DNA from: Balneolaceae bacterium
GTDB taxonomy: Bacteria; Bacteroidota; Rhodothermia; Balneolales; Balneolaceae
Length of the DNA: 64,000 nt
Assembly (NCBI GenBank): GCA_034521445.1
Contig: JAXHMM010000012.1
Span: 1-64,000, forward strand
Direction of reading: 5' to 3'
Shown: positions 14,047 through 25,181 of the stretch, one piece after another
Numbering within the stretch: the first letter of the stretch is position 1
Layout of the letters: every line of letters begins with the position of its first letter
Notes under the pieces: generated by a model
Seen by the model: only the letters and a program-made list of their open reading frames with translations
Databases searched by the model: none
What the model was told of the DNA's origin: nothing
Translations under genes and position numbers: made by a program

Positions 14047-15870
14047 ATGCTGAACAAGGAAGAAGATGCCGGTTCAGGAGGGAGTCCGGCGATTCTCCGG
14101 CCACAGGCGCCGAAGAGGTGGTATGGGACCTTTCCGAGCTGTATGGGGGACCCGACGACCCGCAGCTGGCGGCCGACCGGGAGGCGGTGCTGAAGGAGGC
14201 CGGCGAGTTTGCCTCACGGTATCGCGGCCGCGTGGTGGAGCTGGACGCCGGATCATTCCGGGAAATGCTCCGCAGTTACGAGCAGCTCCTGGATACCCTG
14301 GGCCGCATCGGCTCCTATGCCCACCTGCTCTGGACCACCGATACCACGCGGGCCGAATATGGAAAACTTCTGCAGCAGGCGCGCGAACTCTCTCGGAAGT
14401 GCACCAGCAGCTGGTATTCCTGGACGTGGAGTGGCTGCAGGTGCCCGACGAGCGCGCCCGCGAGCTGATGGAAAGCGAGGAGCTGGCCGGCTACCGCCAC
14501 TGGCTGGAATCCTCCCGCCGCTACAAGGAACATACCCTCAGCGAGCAGGAGGAGAAGATCCTCTCGGCCAAGTCGGTAACCTGCCGCAGCGCCTGGAACC
14601 GCTATTTCGACGAGACCCTCGGCGCCGCCCGTTTCGAGCTGGACGGGGAGGAACTGAGCGAGCAGGAAGTCCTGAGCAAGCTGCACGAGCCGGACCGCGC
14701 GTTGCGCCGCCGCGCGCACGCTTCCCTGACCGAGACCTTCGGGGAGCTGAGCCGTACGCTCACCTTCGTTTTCAACACCCTGCTGGCCGACAAGCACACC
14801 AACGACCGGCTGCGCGGATATGACTCGTGGATCTCCTCGCGCAACCTGGCCAATGAAATTGACGACGATACGGTGAAGACCCTTGTCGACACCGTCACCG
14901 GCAGCTACCCGCTCGTGCAGCGTCACTACCGGCTCAAGCGCGATTTGCTGGGTTATGACACGCTCTATGATTATGACCGATACGCCCCGCTGCTGGAGAC
15001 CCGCCGCGAGGTGTCCTGGGAGGAGGCCCGCGGCATGGTGCTCGATGCCTACAACGGCTTCCATCCCGAGATGGAACGTATTGCAGGGGACTTTTTCGAG
15101 GAGTCGTGGATACACGCGGCCATCCGCCCAGGCAAGCGGGGCGGGGCCTATTCGGCAAGCACCGTGCCTTCGGCCCACCCCTACGTATTTATGAATTACG
15201 ATGGCAAGCTGCGCGACGTGCAGACCCTGGCCCACGAACTGGGCCACGGGGTGCACCAGTACCTTGCGCGGCGGCAGGGCGTGCTCCAGGCCGGCACGCC
15301 GCTGACCACCGCCGAGACGGCTTCGGTCTTCGGCGAGATGCTGGTTTTCCAGCGGCTGATGCGCACGCTTGAAGAGCCCCGCGATCGCCTGGCGCTTCTG
15401 CTGGGTAAGATCGACGATACCATTGCCACCGTCTACCGCCAGGTGGCCATGAACCGTTTCGAGCACGCCATGCACACACGCCGCCGGGAGGGCGGGGAAT
15501 TGACCACCGCGGAGTTCTCCGAGCTGTGGCGGAACACGCAGGCCGACCTCTACGGCGATTCGGTAACCCTGACGGAAAGCTACGATCTCTGGTGGTGCTA
15601 CATTCCCCACTTTCTGCACACCCCGGGCTATGTCTACGCCTACGCTTTCGGGGAGCTGCTGGTGCTGGCTCTTTACGAGGAGTACACGCGCAGCGGGGAG
15701 GGCTTCGCCGACACCTACCTGGAAATGTTGAGGGCGGGTGGATCGGACTGGCCCGAAAACATCGTGGGCAAGACGGGACTGGACATCACCAGTCCCGATT
15801 TCTGGAAGCGCGGGTGAAGGCCGTCGAAAGCCTGGTCGAAGAGGCCGAGGAACTGGCCGCAAAGGTTTAG
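14047..15870 (+). CDS. pepF: M3-family oligoendopeptidase F (PepF-like)
   Basis: Cytosolic zinc metallopeptidase that trims short peptides. The M3 zinc motif HELGHG is at about 15235-15252 with the downstream glutamate in TAETASVFGEM. Other family phrases are DLSELYGG, SRNLANEIDD, GGAYSASTV, and the C-terminal Y-rich segment GYVYAYAFGELL. About 608 residues, normal for PepF. Frame changes occur near 14090-14110, 14400 and 15815. Joining the last gives a C-terminus ...LKAVESLVEEAEELAAKV with stop at 15868-15870, which fits PepF better than the stop at 15817. The start is uncertain: ATG 14047 (MLNKEEDAG) is chosen, with ATG 14011 in the same frame. Transcribed divergently from the dehydrogenase gene. 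Confidence 0.9.
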
Positions 15871-15939
15871 TAAACCGGCGCAGGCACGATAACCATAATT
15901 GGGACCGCGACACAGCACACGCACAGATACGATTCAGAC

Positions 15940-17454
15940 ATGGAAACGTACACGCAGGCACGCCATAAGGAACGCTCCAACGCAGATATCATGGGGAAGC
16001 AGCGCCAGGAGAAGTCCCTCCGTGAATTCAAGGAGGTGCTTGACGACCTGGTCTTCATGCTGCGCCGCGCCACCGGCATGCGCACCGTCTCCCTCTATTG
16101 GGTGAACCGGCAGCGCGGGCAGTTCGTGCTGGAAACCCAATCCACGGACCTGGAGAATGTTATGTTCCAGGACCGTCTCGCCTTCGGGGACGATCTTCCT
16201 GGAACCCGTGGCGGGATATCGAGGAGCCCGCCGGCCTGCGCGTGGGGGAGGAGGTGGAAGCCGGCCAGCTTGCCCATTACTACGGAGAAGTGCCGGTGGA
16301 GCACCTCTACGCTGCTGCCCTTCCTCAATAACGGGGAGACCGGTAGCGCTGACCGTGCTGGAATCCGACGCGCCCCTTTCCGAGGAGAGGGGGAGGTGGT
16401 GCACGCCTACATCAACGGCCTCCGGAATGTTCTGAACACCTATCTTGAGATCAGCGACCTCTACGAGCGGCAGGAGGAGTGGCTGGAGTACGAGGAGCGC
16501 GTAAAGGTCATCGAGACCAAGGGCCACGCCGCCAAACTCATCCATGCCGTCATGGACGAAATCCAGGAAATGCTGCACGACGGCGGAGTCTGCTTCGTGG
16601 GCAAGGCCATGGGATCGTGGTGCCACCTGATGAAATCCACGGAAGCCCGTCACGCCCCACCCCTCGGCATGCCCCTGGAGCAGCGCACGCTGGGCTACGA
16701 CGCCCTGGAGAGCGGGAGCCCGGAATTTGCCATCCATTTCAACAACAATCCCAAGCGCCTCTCCCCGCGCGAGCGAAAGACCGAAGGCGCCACCCTGGCC
16801 GTCCCCCTGCTGATGGACGACCGCCGGCAGGGGCTGCTGCTGGTCTACGACCGCAACCCGCTGGTGTTCAAGGAATCGACCAAACACAAGATCGTAAACC
16901 TGGTGCGGCTGGCGGCCCTCAAGCTGGGCACGCGACGCGGCACCCCCGAACCCGGCGAAAGCATCGTGGCCAACGAATACGGCGGGGTGCTGCCCGACCT
17001 GTGGGAGATCGTGGTGGACGGGCAGCTGCAGGCCCTGCGCCGGCAGGACAGCTCCTACCATTCCTGGTTTGGACTTCTCACCCTCTCCGACCTCTCGGAA
17101 CTGCGCACCAGGCTGCGCCTGGAGGAGCTGCAGGCTCTGCAGCGCGATCTGATTTCCGCCTGCAATCCCTCCCATTACGGCTGGTCCGGTTACATCGGCT
17201 CCCACGCCGATTACGTCTACGCCATATTTCTGCAAAGCGCCGACGAGGATGCCTTCAAACAGTGGGTGTCTTCCGTCAAAAAAGAGCTGGACGGGGGACT
17301 GGAGCTGAGTAACGGGCGTTCGTTCCGCAGCGGCGTTCAGGTGGGTTTTACCTCCCTGAAGGGCGGGCAGGAGGACTCCTACGAAGTACTCTCGCACGCC
17401 AAGACCGCCCTGTCCAGGGCCGTGAAGTCCAAGGAGGAAGAGGAGGAAGACTGA
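15940..17454 (+). CDS. GAF-like sensory protein with degenerate GGDEF-type C-terminal domain
   Basis: About 505 residues with no signal peptide, so probably cytoplasmic. The first half resembles a GAF-type module (LRRATGMRTVSLYWVNRQRG, and later ATLAVPLLMDDRRQGLLLVYDR). The last 130 residues follow the diguanylate-cyclase layout (DYVYAIFLQSADEDAFKQW, then FRSGVQVGFTS, then SYEVLSHAKTALSRA), but no GG(D/E)EF motif is seen, so cyclase activity is unlikely. Between about 16190 and 16345 the frame slips and returns; joined frames give FLEPVAGY, EEPAGLRVGEEVEAGQL. The stop lies one base before the GTG start of phosphopentomutase, suggesting co-transcription. A regulatory role is inferred from fold only. 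Confidence 0.6.
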   Translation: METYTQARHKERSNADIMGKQRQEKSLREFKEVLDDLVFMLRRATGMRTVSLYWVNRQRGQFVLETQSTDLENVMFQDRLAFGDDLPGTRGGISRSPPACAWGRRWKPASLPITTEKCRWSTSTLLPFLNNGETGSADRAGIRRAPFRGEGEVVHAYINGLRNVLNTYLEISDLYERQEEWLEYEERVKVIETKGHAAKLIHAVMDEIQEMLHDGGVCFVGKAMGSWCHLMKSTEARHAPPLGMPLEQRTLGYDALESGSPEFAIHFNNNPKRLSPRERKTEGATLAVPLLMDDRRQGLLLVYDRNPLVFKESTKHKIVNLVRLAALKLGTRRGTPEPGESIVANEYGGVLPDLWEIVVDGQLQALRRQDSSYHSWFGLLTLSDLSELRTRLRLEELQALQRDLISACNPSHYGWSGYIGSHADYVYAIFLQSADEDAFKQWVSSVKKELDGGLELSNGRSFRSGVQVGFTSLKGGQEDSYEVLSHAKTALSRAVKSKEEEEED

Positions 17455-17455
17455 C

Positions 17456-18606
17456 GTGGGCAACTGCTACCTGCTGGTTATTGACGGTCTGGGGTCGGGG
17501 CGCAGGAGGACGCCGCCGACTACGGCGACGAAGGCGCCAACACCCTCCGGCACGTCTGCGAGCGCACAGGATGCCGCCTGCCCAACCTGGGAGAGGCTGG
17601 GCACTGGGAATATCCTGGAGCTGCCCTCCGTACCTCCCGCCGAGAAACCCCTTTGCGCCTGGGGACGCATGCGTGAGGCCTCGCCCGGCAAGGATTCCAC
17701 CACCGGACACTGGGAACTGGCCGGCGTGCAGCTTCCGCATCCCTTTCCCACCTATCCGGAGGGTTTTCCCGACGAGGTGATCGAGGCCTTCTGCGAGGCA
17801 GCCGGCCTGCCGGGGGTGCTCTGCAACCGTCCCTATTCGGGCACCCAAGTGATAGACGATTACGGGGAGCGGCACCTGCAAAGCGGCAAGCCCATCGTCT
17901 GATACCTCGGCCGACAGCGTTTTCCAGGTGGCCGCGCACACCGGGGCGGTGCCCGTGGAGGATCTCTACCGCTGGTGCCGGCTGGCCCGCGGCGAGGTGC
18001 TGACCGGCGAACACAGGGTGGGCCGGGTCATCGCGCGTCCCTTTGAGGGCGAGCCCGGACACTTCGAGCGCCTGTCGCATGACCGGCGGGACTACTCCCT
18101 GGCCCCGCCCGAACCCAACCTGCTCTCCCTGCTGAAGGAGGCCGGGATCAGGCGCTATTCCATCGGGAAGATATCCGACCTGTTCGGGGAGGACTATTTT
18201 ACGCAGTACCGTAAGACGCGCGGGAATGCCGAGGGCCTATCCCAGATGCTGAGTCTCATGTCAGCCGCCGAAGACAGCTTCGTTTTTGTGAATCTCATCG
18301 ACACCGACCAGAAGTACGGGCATCGCCTGGATCCGGAGGGTTCCGCGTCGTGCCTGCAGGAGCTGGACCGCGCCGTGCCGGCCATGTTCAGCAAGCTCCG
18401 GGAAGGAGACCTGTTTATCTCTACGGGCGATCACGGCAACGATCCCACGCACCGACAGCACGGACCACAGCCGCGAGTTCGTCCCTCTCCTGGCCTTCCC
18501 GGGTCCACCTTTCGACCTGGGGACGAGGGAAACGTTCAGCGACGTGGCATGCAGCGTGGCCCGTTTCTTCGGGCTGGAACATTCCTTCCCCGGACAGGGT
18601 TTTTAA
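17456..18606 (+). CDS. deoB: Phosphopentomutase
   Basis: Interconverts (deoxy)ribose 1-phosphate and 5-phosphate, linking nucleoside salvage to the pentose phosphate pathway. Alkaline-phosphatase-superfamily signatures of DeoB are visible: N-terminal VIDGLGSG, the phospho-acceptor threonine segment GKDSTTGHWELAGV, PFPTYPEGFPDEVI, SGTQVIDDYGERH, SADSVFQVAAHTG (joined frames near 17902), and the metal-binding TGDHGNDPT followed by TDHSREFVPLL. About 383 residues. Starts at GTG 17456, one base after the upstream stop. Frame changes near 17500, 17902, 18455. The joined final frame ends ...HSFPGQGF with TAA 18604-18606, and the repeat tract follows at once. Confidence 0.92.
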
Positions 18607-18750
18607 AGTCCCATAAGTCATAAAGTCGAAAAGTCTGGAAGTCGATGGACCTTCGGACTTTATGACTTTTGAGCTTCTCGACTTGTTAGACTTTTAGACT
18701 TGTTGGACTTATTAGACTTTCTGACTTTTCGACTTTAAAGACTTATATTA
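18607..18750. repeat. GACTT/AAGTC degenerate short repeat tract with hairpin arms
   Basis: Directly after deoB, AAGTC occurs five times and then its complement GACTT about ten times, at roughly 8-11 base spacing. The switch of orientation makes an inverted repeat: AAGTCATAAAGTC (18615-18627) is the exact reverse complement of GACTTTATGACTT (18656-18668), a 13-base stem with a 28-base loop. A related tract sits at 52471-52549. No reading frame is supported here. The rest of the stretch up to the sigma factor start at 18909 holds only its leader; I see nothing else in it. Confidence 0.85.
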
Positions 18751-18908
18751 GAGAGATTGAACAGATGTATGCATATAACATCGGAAGGGACGAGGCGTTA
18801 GCATAAGGCTGCATGGAGGCAGCCCGGGTCATCCCGGCGAGCCGGTCCGGCAGGCACGGCCTCCCCGTATCCCAGGAACCAATTCCAACATAAACCCAGC
18901 ATGTAAAC

Positions 18909-19741
18909 GTGGCTAGAAGTTCAGGAAGATCGACCCGAGAGTCGGAGTCTCTCGACCGCTACCTTCAAGAGATTGGCAAGGAGAAATTAATCACCCCGGA
19001 AGACGAGGTGCGCCTGGCCAAGGAAATTCAGAAGGGGAGCCAGAAGGCCCTGGAAGACCTGACCAAGGCCAACCTGCGCTTTGTGGTGTCTGTAGCCAAG
19101 CAGTACCAGAACCAGGGGCTTTCGCTCGGCGACCTGATCAACGAGGGCAACCTCGGGCTGATCAAGGCGGCCAAACGCTTTGACGAGACCCGCGGGTTCA
19201 AGTTTATTTCCGACGCGGTCTGGTGGATCCGCCAGTCCATCCTGCAGGCCCTGGCCGAACAGAGCCGCATCGTCCGCCTCCCTCTCAACCGGGTTGGCGC
19301 GCTGAACAAGATCGGCAAGGAGCTTTCCAAGCTGGAGCAGGAGTACGAGCGGGTTCCCTCGGCCGCCGAGCTGGCCGAAAGCCTTGACATGACCGTCTCG
19401 AGGTGGCCGACACCTGAGTTCGGACGCCACTCTCGGTGGACTCCCTTTGCCCAGGGCGAGGACAACGCCTGCTGGACGTGCTGGAGAACGAAGAACTCCC
19501 GATCCCGACAACGACCTGATGGGCAAATCCCTGAAGGTGGAGATCGAACGGGCCCTTCAAGCTGACCAACAGGAAGCCGAGGTGATACGACCTACTTCGG
19601 CATCGGGCGCGAGCATTCTCTTACCCTGGAAGAGATAGGCGAGCGATTTGACCTGACTCGCGAGCGCGTGCGCCAGATCAGGAGAAGGCGCTCAAGCGTC
19701 ATCACAACAGGAGCGCCGCGCTGAGAGCCTACCTGGGCTAG
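18909..19741 (+). CDS. sigA: Primary RNA polymerase sigma factor (sigma-70/SigA)
   Basis: Housekeeping sigma factor of the short Bacteroidota type without region 1.1. Visible are region 1.2 ([21 protein letters not shown]), region 2 ([55 protein letters not shown]), region 3 ([19 protein letters not shown]) and region 4 in joined frames ([17 protein letters not shown], then ALKRLRH). About 277 residues including joined frames, usual for this group. Frame changes occur near 19400, 19470, 19500, 19560-19600 and 19680. The stop is TAG 19739-19741 after ...RAYLG. Start GTG 18909 gives the [16 protein letters not shown]-terminus. A broken primary sigma factor cannot be real in a living cell, which supports sequencing error as the cause. 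Confidence 0.95.
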
Positions 19742-19779
19742 TCATAGGGTTACCCTTTAGCATGTGAGGACTATTATGG

Positions 19780-19821
19780 AGGCTTCCCTCCGCCTACGGC
19801 GGATCGGAAGCCTTTGTTGTT
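19780..19821 (+). terminator. Rho-independent terminator after sigA
   Basis: AGGCTTCC (19780-19787) pairs with GGAAGCCT (19806-19813), and inside it CCGCC pairs with GGCGG around a TAC loop. TTGTTGTT follows. The structure starts 38 bases after the sigma factor stop. The short ATG frame crossing it is probably not a gene. Confidence 0.75.
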
Positions 19822-19940
19822 CCGGTGCGATATTGTTTGCATGTTGCAGGGTCAGTCCGGCGCGCCGTTCCAGGCCGTTAGGGGATATACATTTTGCCCA
19901 TTTTTTTCGTTACACCACCGACCAAGACGTTGTTGATATG

Positions 19941-22850
19941 GCTCGCTCGCTTCTGCCGTGCCCGCCGCAGGCCAGCAGCTTCCCTTCCGTTCCTATTCCA
20001 TCGAGCGGGGACTGAGTGAGTCGGTGGTCAACCGCATGATGCAGGACAGCGAGGGCTACATCTGGGTCGCCACCAGCTACGGGCTCAACCGTTTTGACGG
20101 GCGCGACTTTCGAACTACGACGAGGAGGACGGCCTGCTGAGCAACGACATCCAGGCCATCTACGAAGACCGCAGCGGCCGACTCTGGATTGGCACCGAGA
20201 ACGGCGTGAACGTCATGGAAGACGACTCCATACAAACCAGGACCGCCCTGAATCCCATGCGGGGCACCGTCGTTCGAAGCATTTCAGGACGATTCGGGCG
20301 ACTACTGGTTCGGTACGGAAGGACACGGGCTGTGGCACCTGGACGGATCGGGCACGCTGTCCCAGTACCTGGTGGACAACGGCCTGGCGGAACAACAACG
20401 TGCGCGACATCGTACAGGATGAGGGTATCTACTGGATTGCCACCCGCGGGGGGACACTCCCGGCTGGAGGATGGATCCTTCACCACTTTCACGGTGGAGG
20501 ACGGCCTGCCGGAGAACCTGCTCGGCGACCTGCTGCTGGACCGTGAGGGTACGCTCTGGATTGCCACGCGCGGTGGACTCTCACGCTTCGACGGCACGTC
20601 TTTTACCAACTATACCCAGGATGAGGACAGCCTGGTTAACGACCGCGTGCAGTCCTTTCCCCCGACGGGGAGGGGGGACTCTGGCTGGGCACCGAGGAGG
20701 GAGCGAGTCACTTCTCCGGCGGCAGCTTCACGAACTATTCGGTGGAACAGGGGCTCACCAACAACATCATTCACGCCACCCTTTTCGACCGCGAGAACAA
20801 CATATGGGTCGGCACTCACGGCGGCGGCATCACGGTCTTCCTGGGTGACCACATCCGCAGCTCCACGGTGGAGGACGGCCTCCCCAACAACGTCATTACC
20901 TCCATTACCCAGGACAACCTGGGCGAGCACTGGGTCACCACCTACGGGGGAGGCATCGCACATTACGAGGACCAGCGTTTCGTAACCTACAACGAGTATC
21001 ACGGGTTGGTGGACAACAAGGTCTACACGGCCGAACTGTCTGACCAGAACGACCTGCTGATTGGGGACCCGCTGGGGACTCAGCATCTACAACGGCATCG
21101 TCTTCTACAACTACGACTGAAGCGAGTTGCCTTCGCGCAAGGTGCGTGCCATTCACAACTCCTTCCCGGGCGAGGGGTTCTGGCTGGGCACCTACGGGGA
21201 CGGCCTGCTCCACTTCGACGAACGTGAATTTGTGTCTCACACCGCCGATGACGGTCTGGCCAACAACACGGTGATGGACATCACGGAGGACGAACAGGGA
21301 AGGCTCTGGTTTGCCACCTACGGAGGGGTCAGCATGCTGGAGGACGGCGCCTACGACTACACCCTGGCCGACGGCCTTCCCGACAACGGAGTGATGGACG
21401 CCTGAGGGCCCGGACGGCGATATGTGGTTCTTCACCACCAGGGCATCGCCCGTATTTCCAACGGGGAGGTCATGGCCGTGACCGCCGGGGACGGGCTGCC
21501 CGACGAGGTCTGCTATTTTATCCTGCAGGACCGTAGGCGCTACCCGGGATTGGCACCAACGGCGGGGTGGTGCGTTTCGGACGCGGAACGCGTCCGGGCG
21601 GTGGGCAGTCTGCCCTGGCTCGAGAAAGCGCAAGGCCTTCAAGCTGATTACCCAGGACCGGGGCCTGGTGGCGAACGAGATGAACGCCGGCGCCGGCGAC
21701 AGCGACGAGCGAGGGCTACGCTCTGGTTCGGTTCGGTGGGGGGACTCACCCCGCCTTGGATCCCGCAGGGGTGCGGCTGGACCGCACGCCGCCCAAGGTG
21801 CACGTGGAGGCGGTGGTCGGTATCCGGGGAGCCGGTGCCGGGCGTCCGGACGACCTGGAGATCGGCAGCAACAACCGCAACGTCGGCCTTCTCCGCTTTA
21901 TCGGCCTCGACTTCACCGGCTCCCGAGCGGGTGGTCTACGAGTACCGCATACCGCAACGCCGACGACGAGCTGGCCCGCGCCGCCGCAGCGGCAGGTGCA
22001 GCTCGCCACCTGCCTGCCGGGCGACTCAGGTCTTCGAGGTGCGCGCCCGGAACAACGACGGCATCTGGAGCACGGAGATCGGCGACGGTCTCCTTCACCC
22101 GTTCTGGCGCCCTTCTGGATGCAGTGGTGGTTTGTCGTGCTGGCCGCGCTCACCCTGGCCGGCGCCTTCTACTTCATCTCGCCATTACGACCGCACACGT
22201 AGCATGGTGGAGAATCGAGCGCATGCGCGTGCGCATGGCCAGCGACCTGCACGACGACGTGGAAGCAGCACTGACGGAAATCGCCCCTGCCGGTCGGATT
22301 TCTGCAGGACCCTGGATGTGCGGGAGGGCCTCAGGGAGTCGGCTGCAGTCAGATGCGGCGAGCAGAGCCGCAAGATCGTCTCCAGCCTGGACGACATCGT
22401 CTGGTCCATAGACGCCCGCAACGACACCCTGGGCGACCTCACCGACCGCATGCAGGATTACATCAACAACGTGCTCCCCGACCGGGAGGTGCGCTATGAG
22501 ATTCGGGGACCTGGATATGGACGAAACCCTCGACGTGCCCGTCAAGGAGAACCTCTACCTCATATTCAAGGAGGCGGTCAACAACGTGGCCAAGCACTCC
22601 GACGCCGATCGTGTGACGGTGCGCCTCGCGAACAAGGGCAGCGGCTCCTTCGACCTGGCGGTTAGGGATAACGGCAGCAGTTCCAGGAACAAGCGGAAAA
22701 GCGGCCAGGGAATGCGTAACATGGAAATGCGAGCGAAACGTATAGGCGCTGATATTGAATTTACCAACACCGAAGGATTTGCCGTGCGCGTGCATGCGAC
22801 GAGTGGGTCAGGACGGCAGCTGCCCGCCGGCCGGGCTATCGGAGACGCGA
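19941..22850 (+). CDS. Two-component-regulator-propeller sensor histidine kinase (periplasmic propeller, Y_Y_Y domain, HisKA_3 kinase)
   Basis: Membrane sensor kinase with a large periplasmic beta-propeller. A signal-like end (SLASAVPAAGQQ) precedes repeated propeller blades: GYIWVATSYGLNRFDG, GRLWIGTENGVNVMED, GTLWIATRGGLSRFDG, NNIWVGTHGGGITVF, GRLWFATYGGVSMLED. A Y_Y_Y-like segment, one transmembrane helix (WWFVVLAALTLAGAFYF), a HisKA_3 box (RMASDLHDDVEAALTEIA; His is the phosphorylation site) and a HATPase (LIFKEAVNNVAKHSDA, GQGMRNMEMRAKRIG) follow. Many frame changes; both ends approximate. A LuxR-type regulator follows directly, its likely partner. The ligand is unknown; similar propeller kinases often respond to polysaccharides, but no polysaccharide locus is seen nearby. 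Confidence 0.85.
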
Positions 22851-22853
22851 ACC

Positions 22854-23530
22854 TCGAAGGAGCTCCGCATTACGGCCTCGACCGTCGGCATCGTCGAAGA
22901 CGACAAGAAAAGATCAGGGATTCTGATCCAGACGCTACCTGGACATGCAGGAGGAGCTTGACTGCCCGGTGGCCGTCGATTCGGTGGAGGACATGCTCGA
23001 CTACCTGGAGGAGCACCCCGACGCCGACGTCATCCTCATGGACATCCAGCTGCCCGGCATGTCGGGCATCAAGGGCATCGGCATCATCAAGGATGGAGCG
23101 TCCCGAGATAGCGATCATCAGTGCTGACGGTCTACCACGACTCCCACAAGACCTCTCGACTCCCTCTGCGCCGGCGCCTCGGGTTATCTGCTCAAGCACA
23201 CCTCCCTGCCCGCGGGAAATCCGAGGAGTCCATCCTGAAGCTGCTGGAGGGCGGGGCTCCCGATGTCGCCCACAGATTGCCACGCAAGGTGATCCGCCGC
23301 TTCCAGGACGAAAGTCTCCGAAGAAGGACGCCGACTCTCCAAGCTCACCCCGCGCGAGCACGACATCGTCAACGGGCTGGTGGGACGGGCTGAGCTTACA
23401 GGATGATCGCCGACCGCTACGACATCTCCATCGACACGGTGCGGGCGCCATATCCGCAACATCTACAAAGAACTTGCACGTGAACTCGCAGGCGGAGGTG
23501 ATCGCCAAGTCGCTGAAAGGGGAGATATAG
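22854..23530 (+). CDS. LuxR/NarL-type response regulator
   Basis: Phospho-receiver with DNA-binding output, the expected partner of the kinase just upstream. Receiver signatures: acidic pocket in VGIVEDDKK, phospho-acceptor Asp in DADVILMDIQLPGMSG, and the GASGYLLK-like lysine segment in a joined frame. The C-terminal LuxR helix-turn-helix is in joined frames LTPREHDIVNGLVDG, RMIADRYDISIDTVRGHIRNIYKELHVNS. The stop is TAG at 23528-23530. Frame changes near 22905, 23095, 23160, 23260, 23390 and 23450. The start is not clear because no good ATG precedes the receiver in any frame, so 22854 is approximate. Confidence 0.85.
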
Positions 23531-23639
23531 CCCCTGCAGGCCGATTCGGCTCACTAACGTCATCATGTGATTGATGCCCGGGCCTGCGACGGGCCAACAT
23601 ATACCAACAGATTCACGTAGTGTTCCGGTAAATCGACCT

Positions 23640-25080
23640 TGGGGAGGCTCCTACGAAGACGCATCAGATCGGCACTCCTTGTTCGGCGTCGCCGTCCTGC
23701 TGTCCGGCTGCTGTACGCAGCTTGGGATGCCAGCAGGCGGCGGAGCCAGGCGCAACTCCGGCAAGCAGGCAAAGCCTCCGATGAGCGACAACCGTGAAGC
23801 CGACCGCCGAATACGGACGTCCGTGAGACGGCCGGCACCGAGGTCCGCCAGGGCGACTGCGGCCGCTCGAGCAGGGTGGGCTACTACTACACCGGAGGCG
23901 AGCGCTCCCAGCTATCCCTACTACCTCCAGGGACGCCCACCTCGCACGCCACTTCGGCTCCCGCTGGCTGGAGCTGCGAGCACTTCGTCAACTGGTCGGC
24001 CTTCCGCTCTACCGTTTCCATAATGGATTCAGGCCCTATTTTCGCACGGTGGCAGTGGGGCAGCTACTTCCGCTACGCCCACATGCCCCATCCGGGTCCT
24101 GGTTCTCCGTGAGCTTCGGCTACGGGCAGGTGCGCCGAAGCCCTACTACCCGCCTGGTACGACGCGTACGCCTTCCACCCCTGGGGCTACCGGCTACGGC
24201 TGGAACAACGTCGACGACAACAACTACTACTTCCTGGACGACGACTACCGGCGTGGTATGACGGCGGCCGCGAAGACCGCAACAACGCCCGGTACGGGCT
24301 GCGCGCCGCCGGCACCTTCGCGGCTGGGCGCCAACGGCGGCGCTGCGGGCGACGGGTCCGAGCGTGCGCACCCGCGGCGCGCTGAACAGCGGCTCCTCCT
24401 CCTCGGCGACGACCCGCATACGAGGCGGAAGCTCGGGCGCAACGCGCTCGACCGGCAACGTAGGCCGTACCCGCAGCGGCGGAACGTCCCGGAGCGGCAC
24501 GTACCCGCTCGTGCCGCGGCGACACCCGCAAGCGCGGCGGCAACGACCAGGGCGCGGCCGACGACGGACAGCGGGACCTACGCGAGGACGTCGTTCGGCA
24601 TACCCGCACGGTCTGCCTGGGCGCCACCTCATTCCCGGCCACCCTGCCCGAGAGCTCCCGCAGCACGGACCTGCTCTCCGGCGACGACACGCATGCAGCG
24701 GGTGCGTCCCATCTACACCAGCGGCTTCGACTTCGGCTGGAATGCCGCAAAACCAGCAGGACCGCCTGAAGGAGCAGCGTGTGGAGCCCATCGAAATGCG
24801 TCCCACCGTCCGTGACCGGGGCGGATTTCCTGCAGCAGCTGGGCAGGTTCTTCGAATCCAGCCGCGGCTCCTACGGGAACCATGTCCTGGTCGCCCGGCT
24901 GGCGACCGCGGCGGCGTCGACCGCGACCGTGAGCGTGACCGCGATCGCGGCACGGTGAACCGCGGTTCCACCGGCTCCGACACCCGCTCGCGTTCCGGAT
25001 CCTCGGGCAGCCGCTCCCGCGGCTCCGGGGGAGGCGATGATGACGGTGGATCGAGCAGAAGCCGCGGCGGCGGAAACTGA
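23640..25080 (+). CDS. Unrecognised low-complexity lipoprotein, Tyr/Gly-rich then Ser/Gly/Arg-rich
   Basis: I do not recognise a family. An N-terminal hydrophobic stretch ends in a lipobox-like LLSGCC (23695-23712), suggesting a lipoprotein. The middle, read by joining frames, is rich in Tyr, Gly, Pro and aromatic residues (FSVSFGYGQ, YDAYAFHPWGY). From about 24365 the sequence becomes Ser/Gly/Arg/Thr-rich (SGSSSSATTRIRGGSSG), and the last 60 residues are DRERDRDRG followed by GSSGSRSRGSGGGDDDGG, stop 25078-25080. The very high GC and repetitive codons make frame tracking unreliable. It could be a surface or cell-wall-interacting protein; extent, number of genes and function are all uncertain. 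Confidence 0.35.
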
Positions 25081-25181
25081 GCGGCGGTCCCGCCCGCCGC
25101 AGCCGGCCGGACCACGTCCGGCGGAGCAGCCTGCGGCTCCGCCTCCCGAACCCCATTTGCAACCCCTGACCTGCCGAGAGT

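Noticed and set aside
18607-18750. CRISPR array
   Set aside because: Units are only 8-11 bases, degenerate, with no spacer of normal length and no cas genes.
19764-20015. Small ORF after sigA
   Set aside because: It runs through the terminator hairpin and into the sensor-kinase leader; no family or plausible start.
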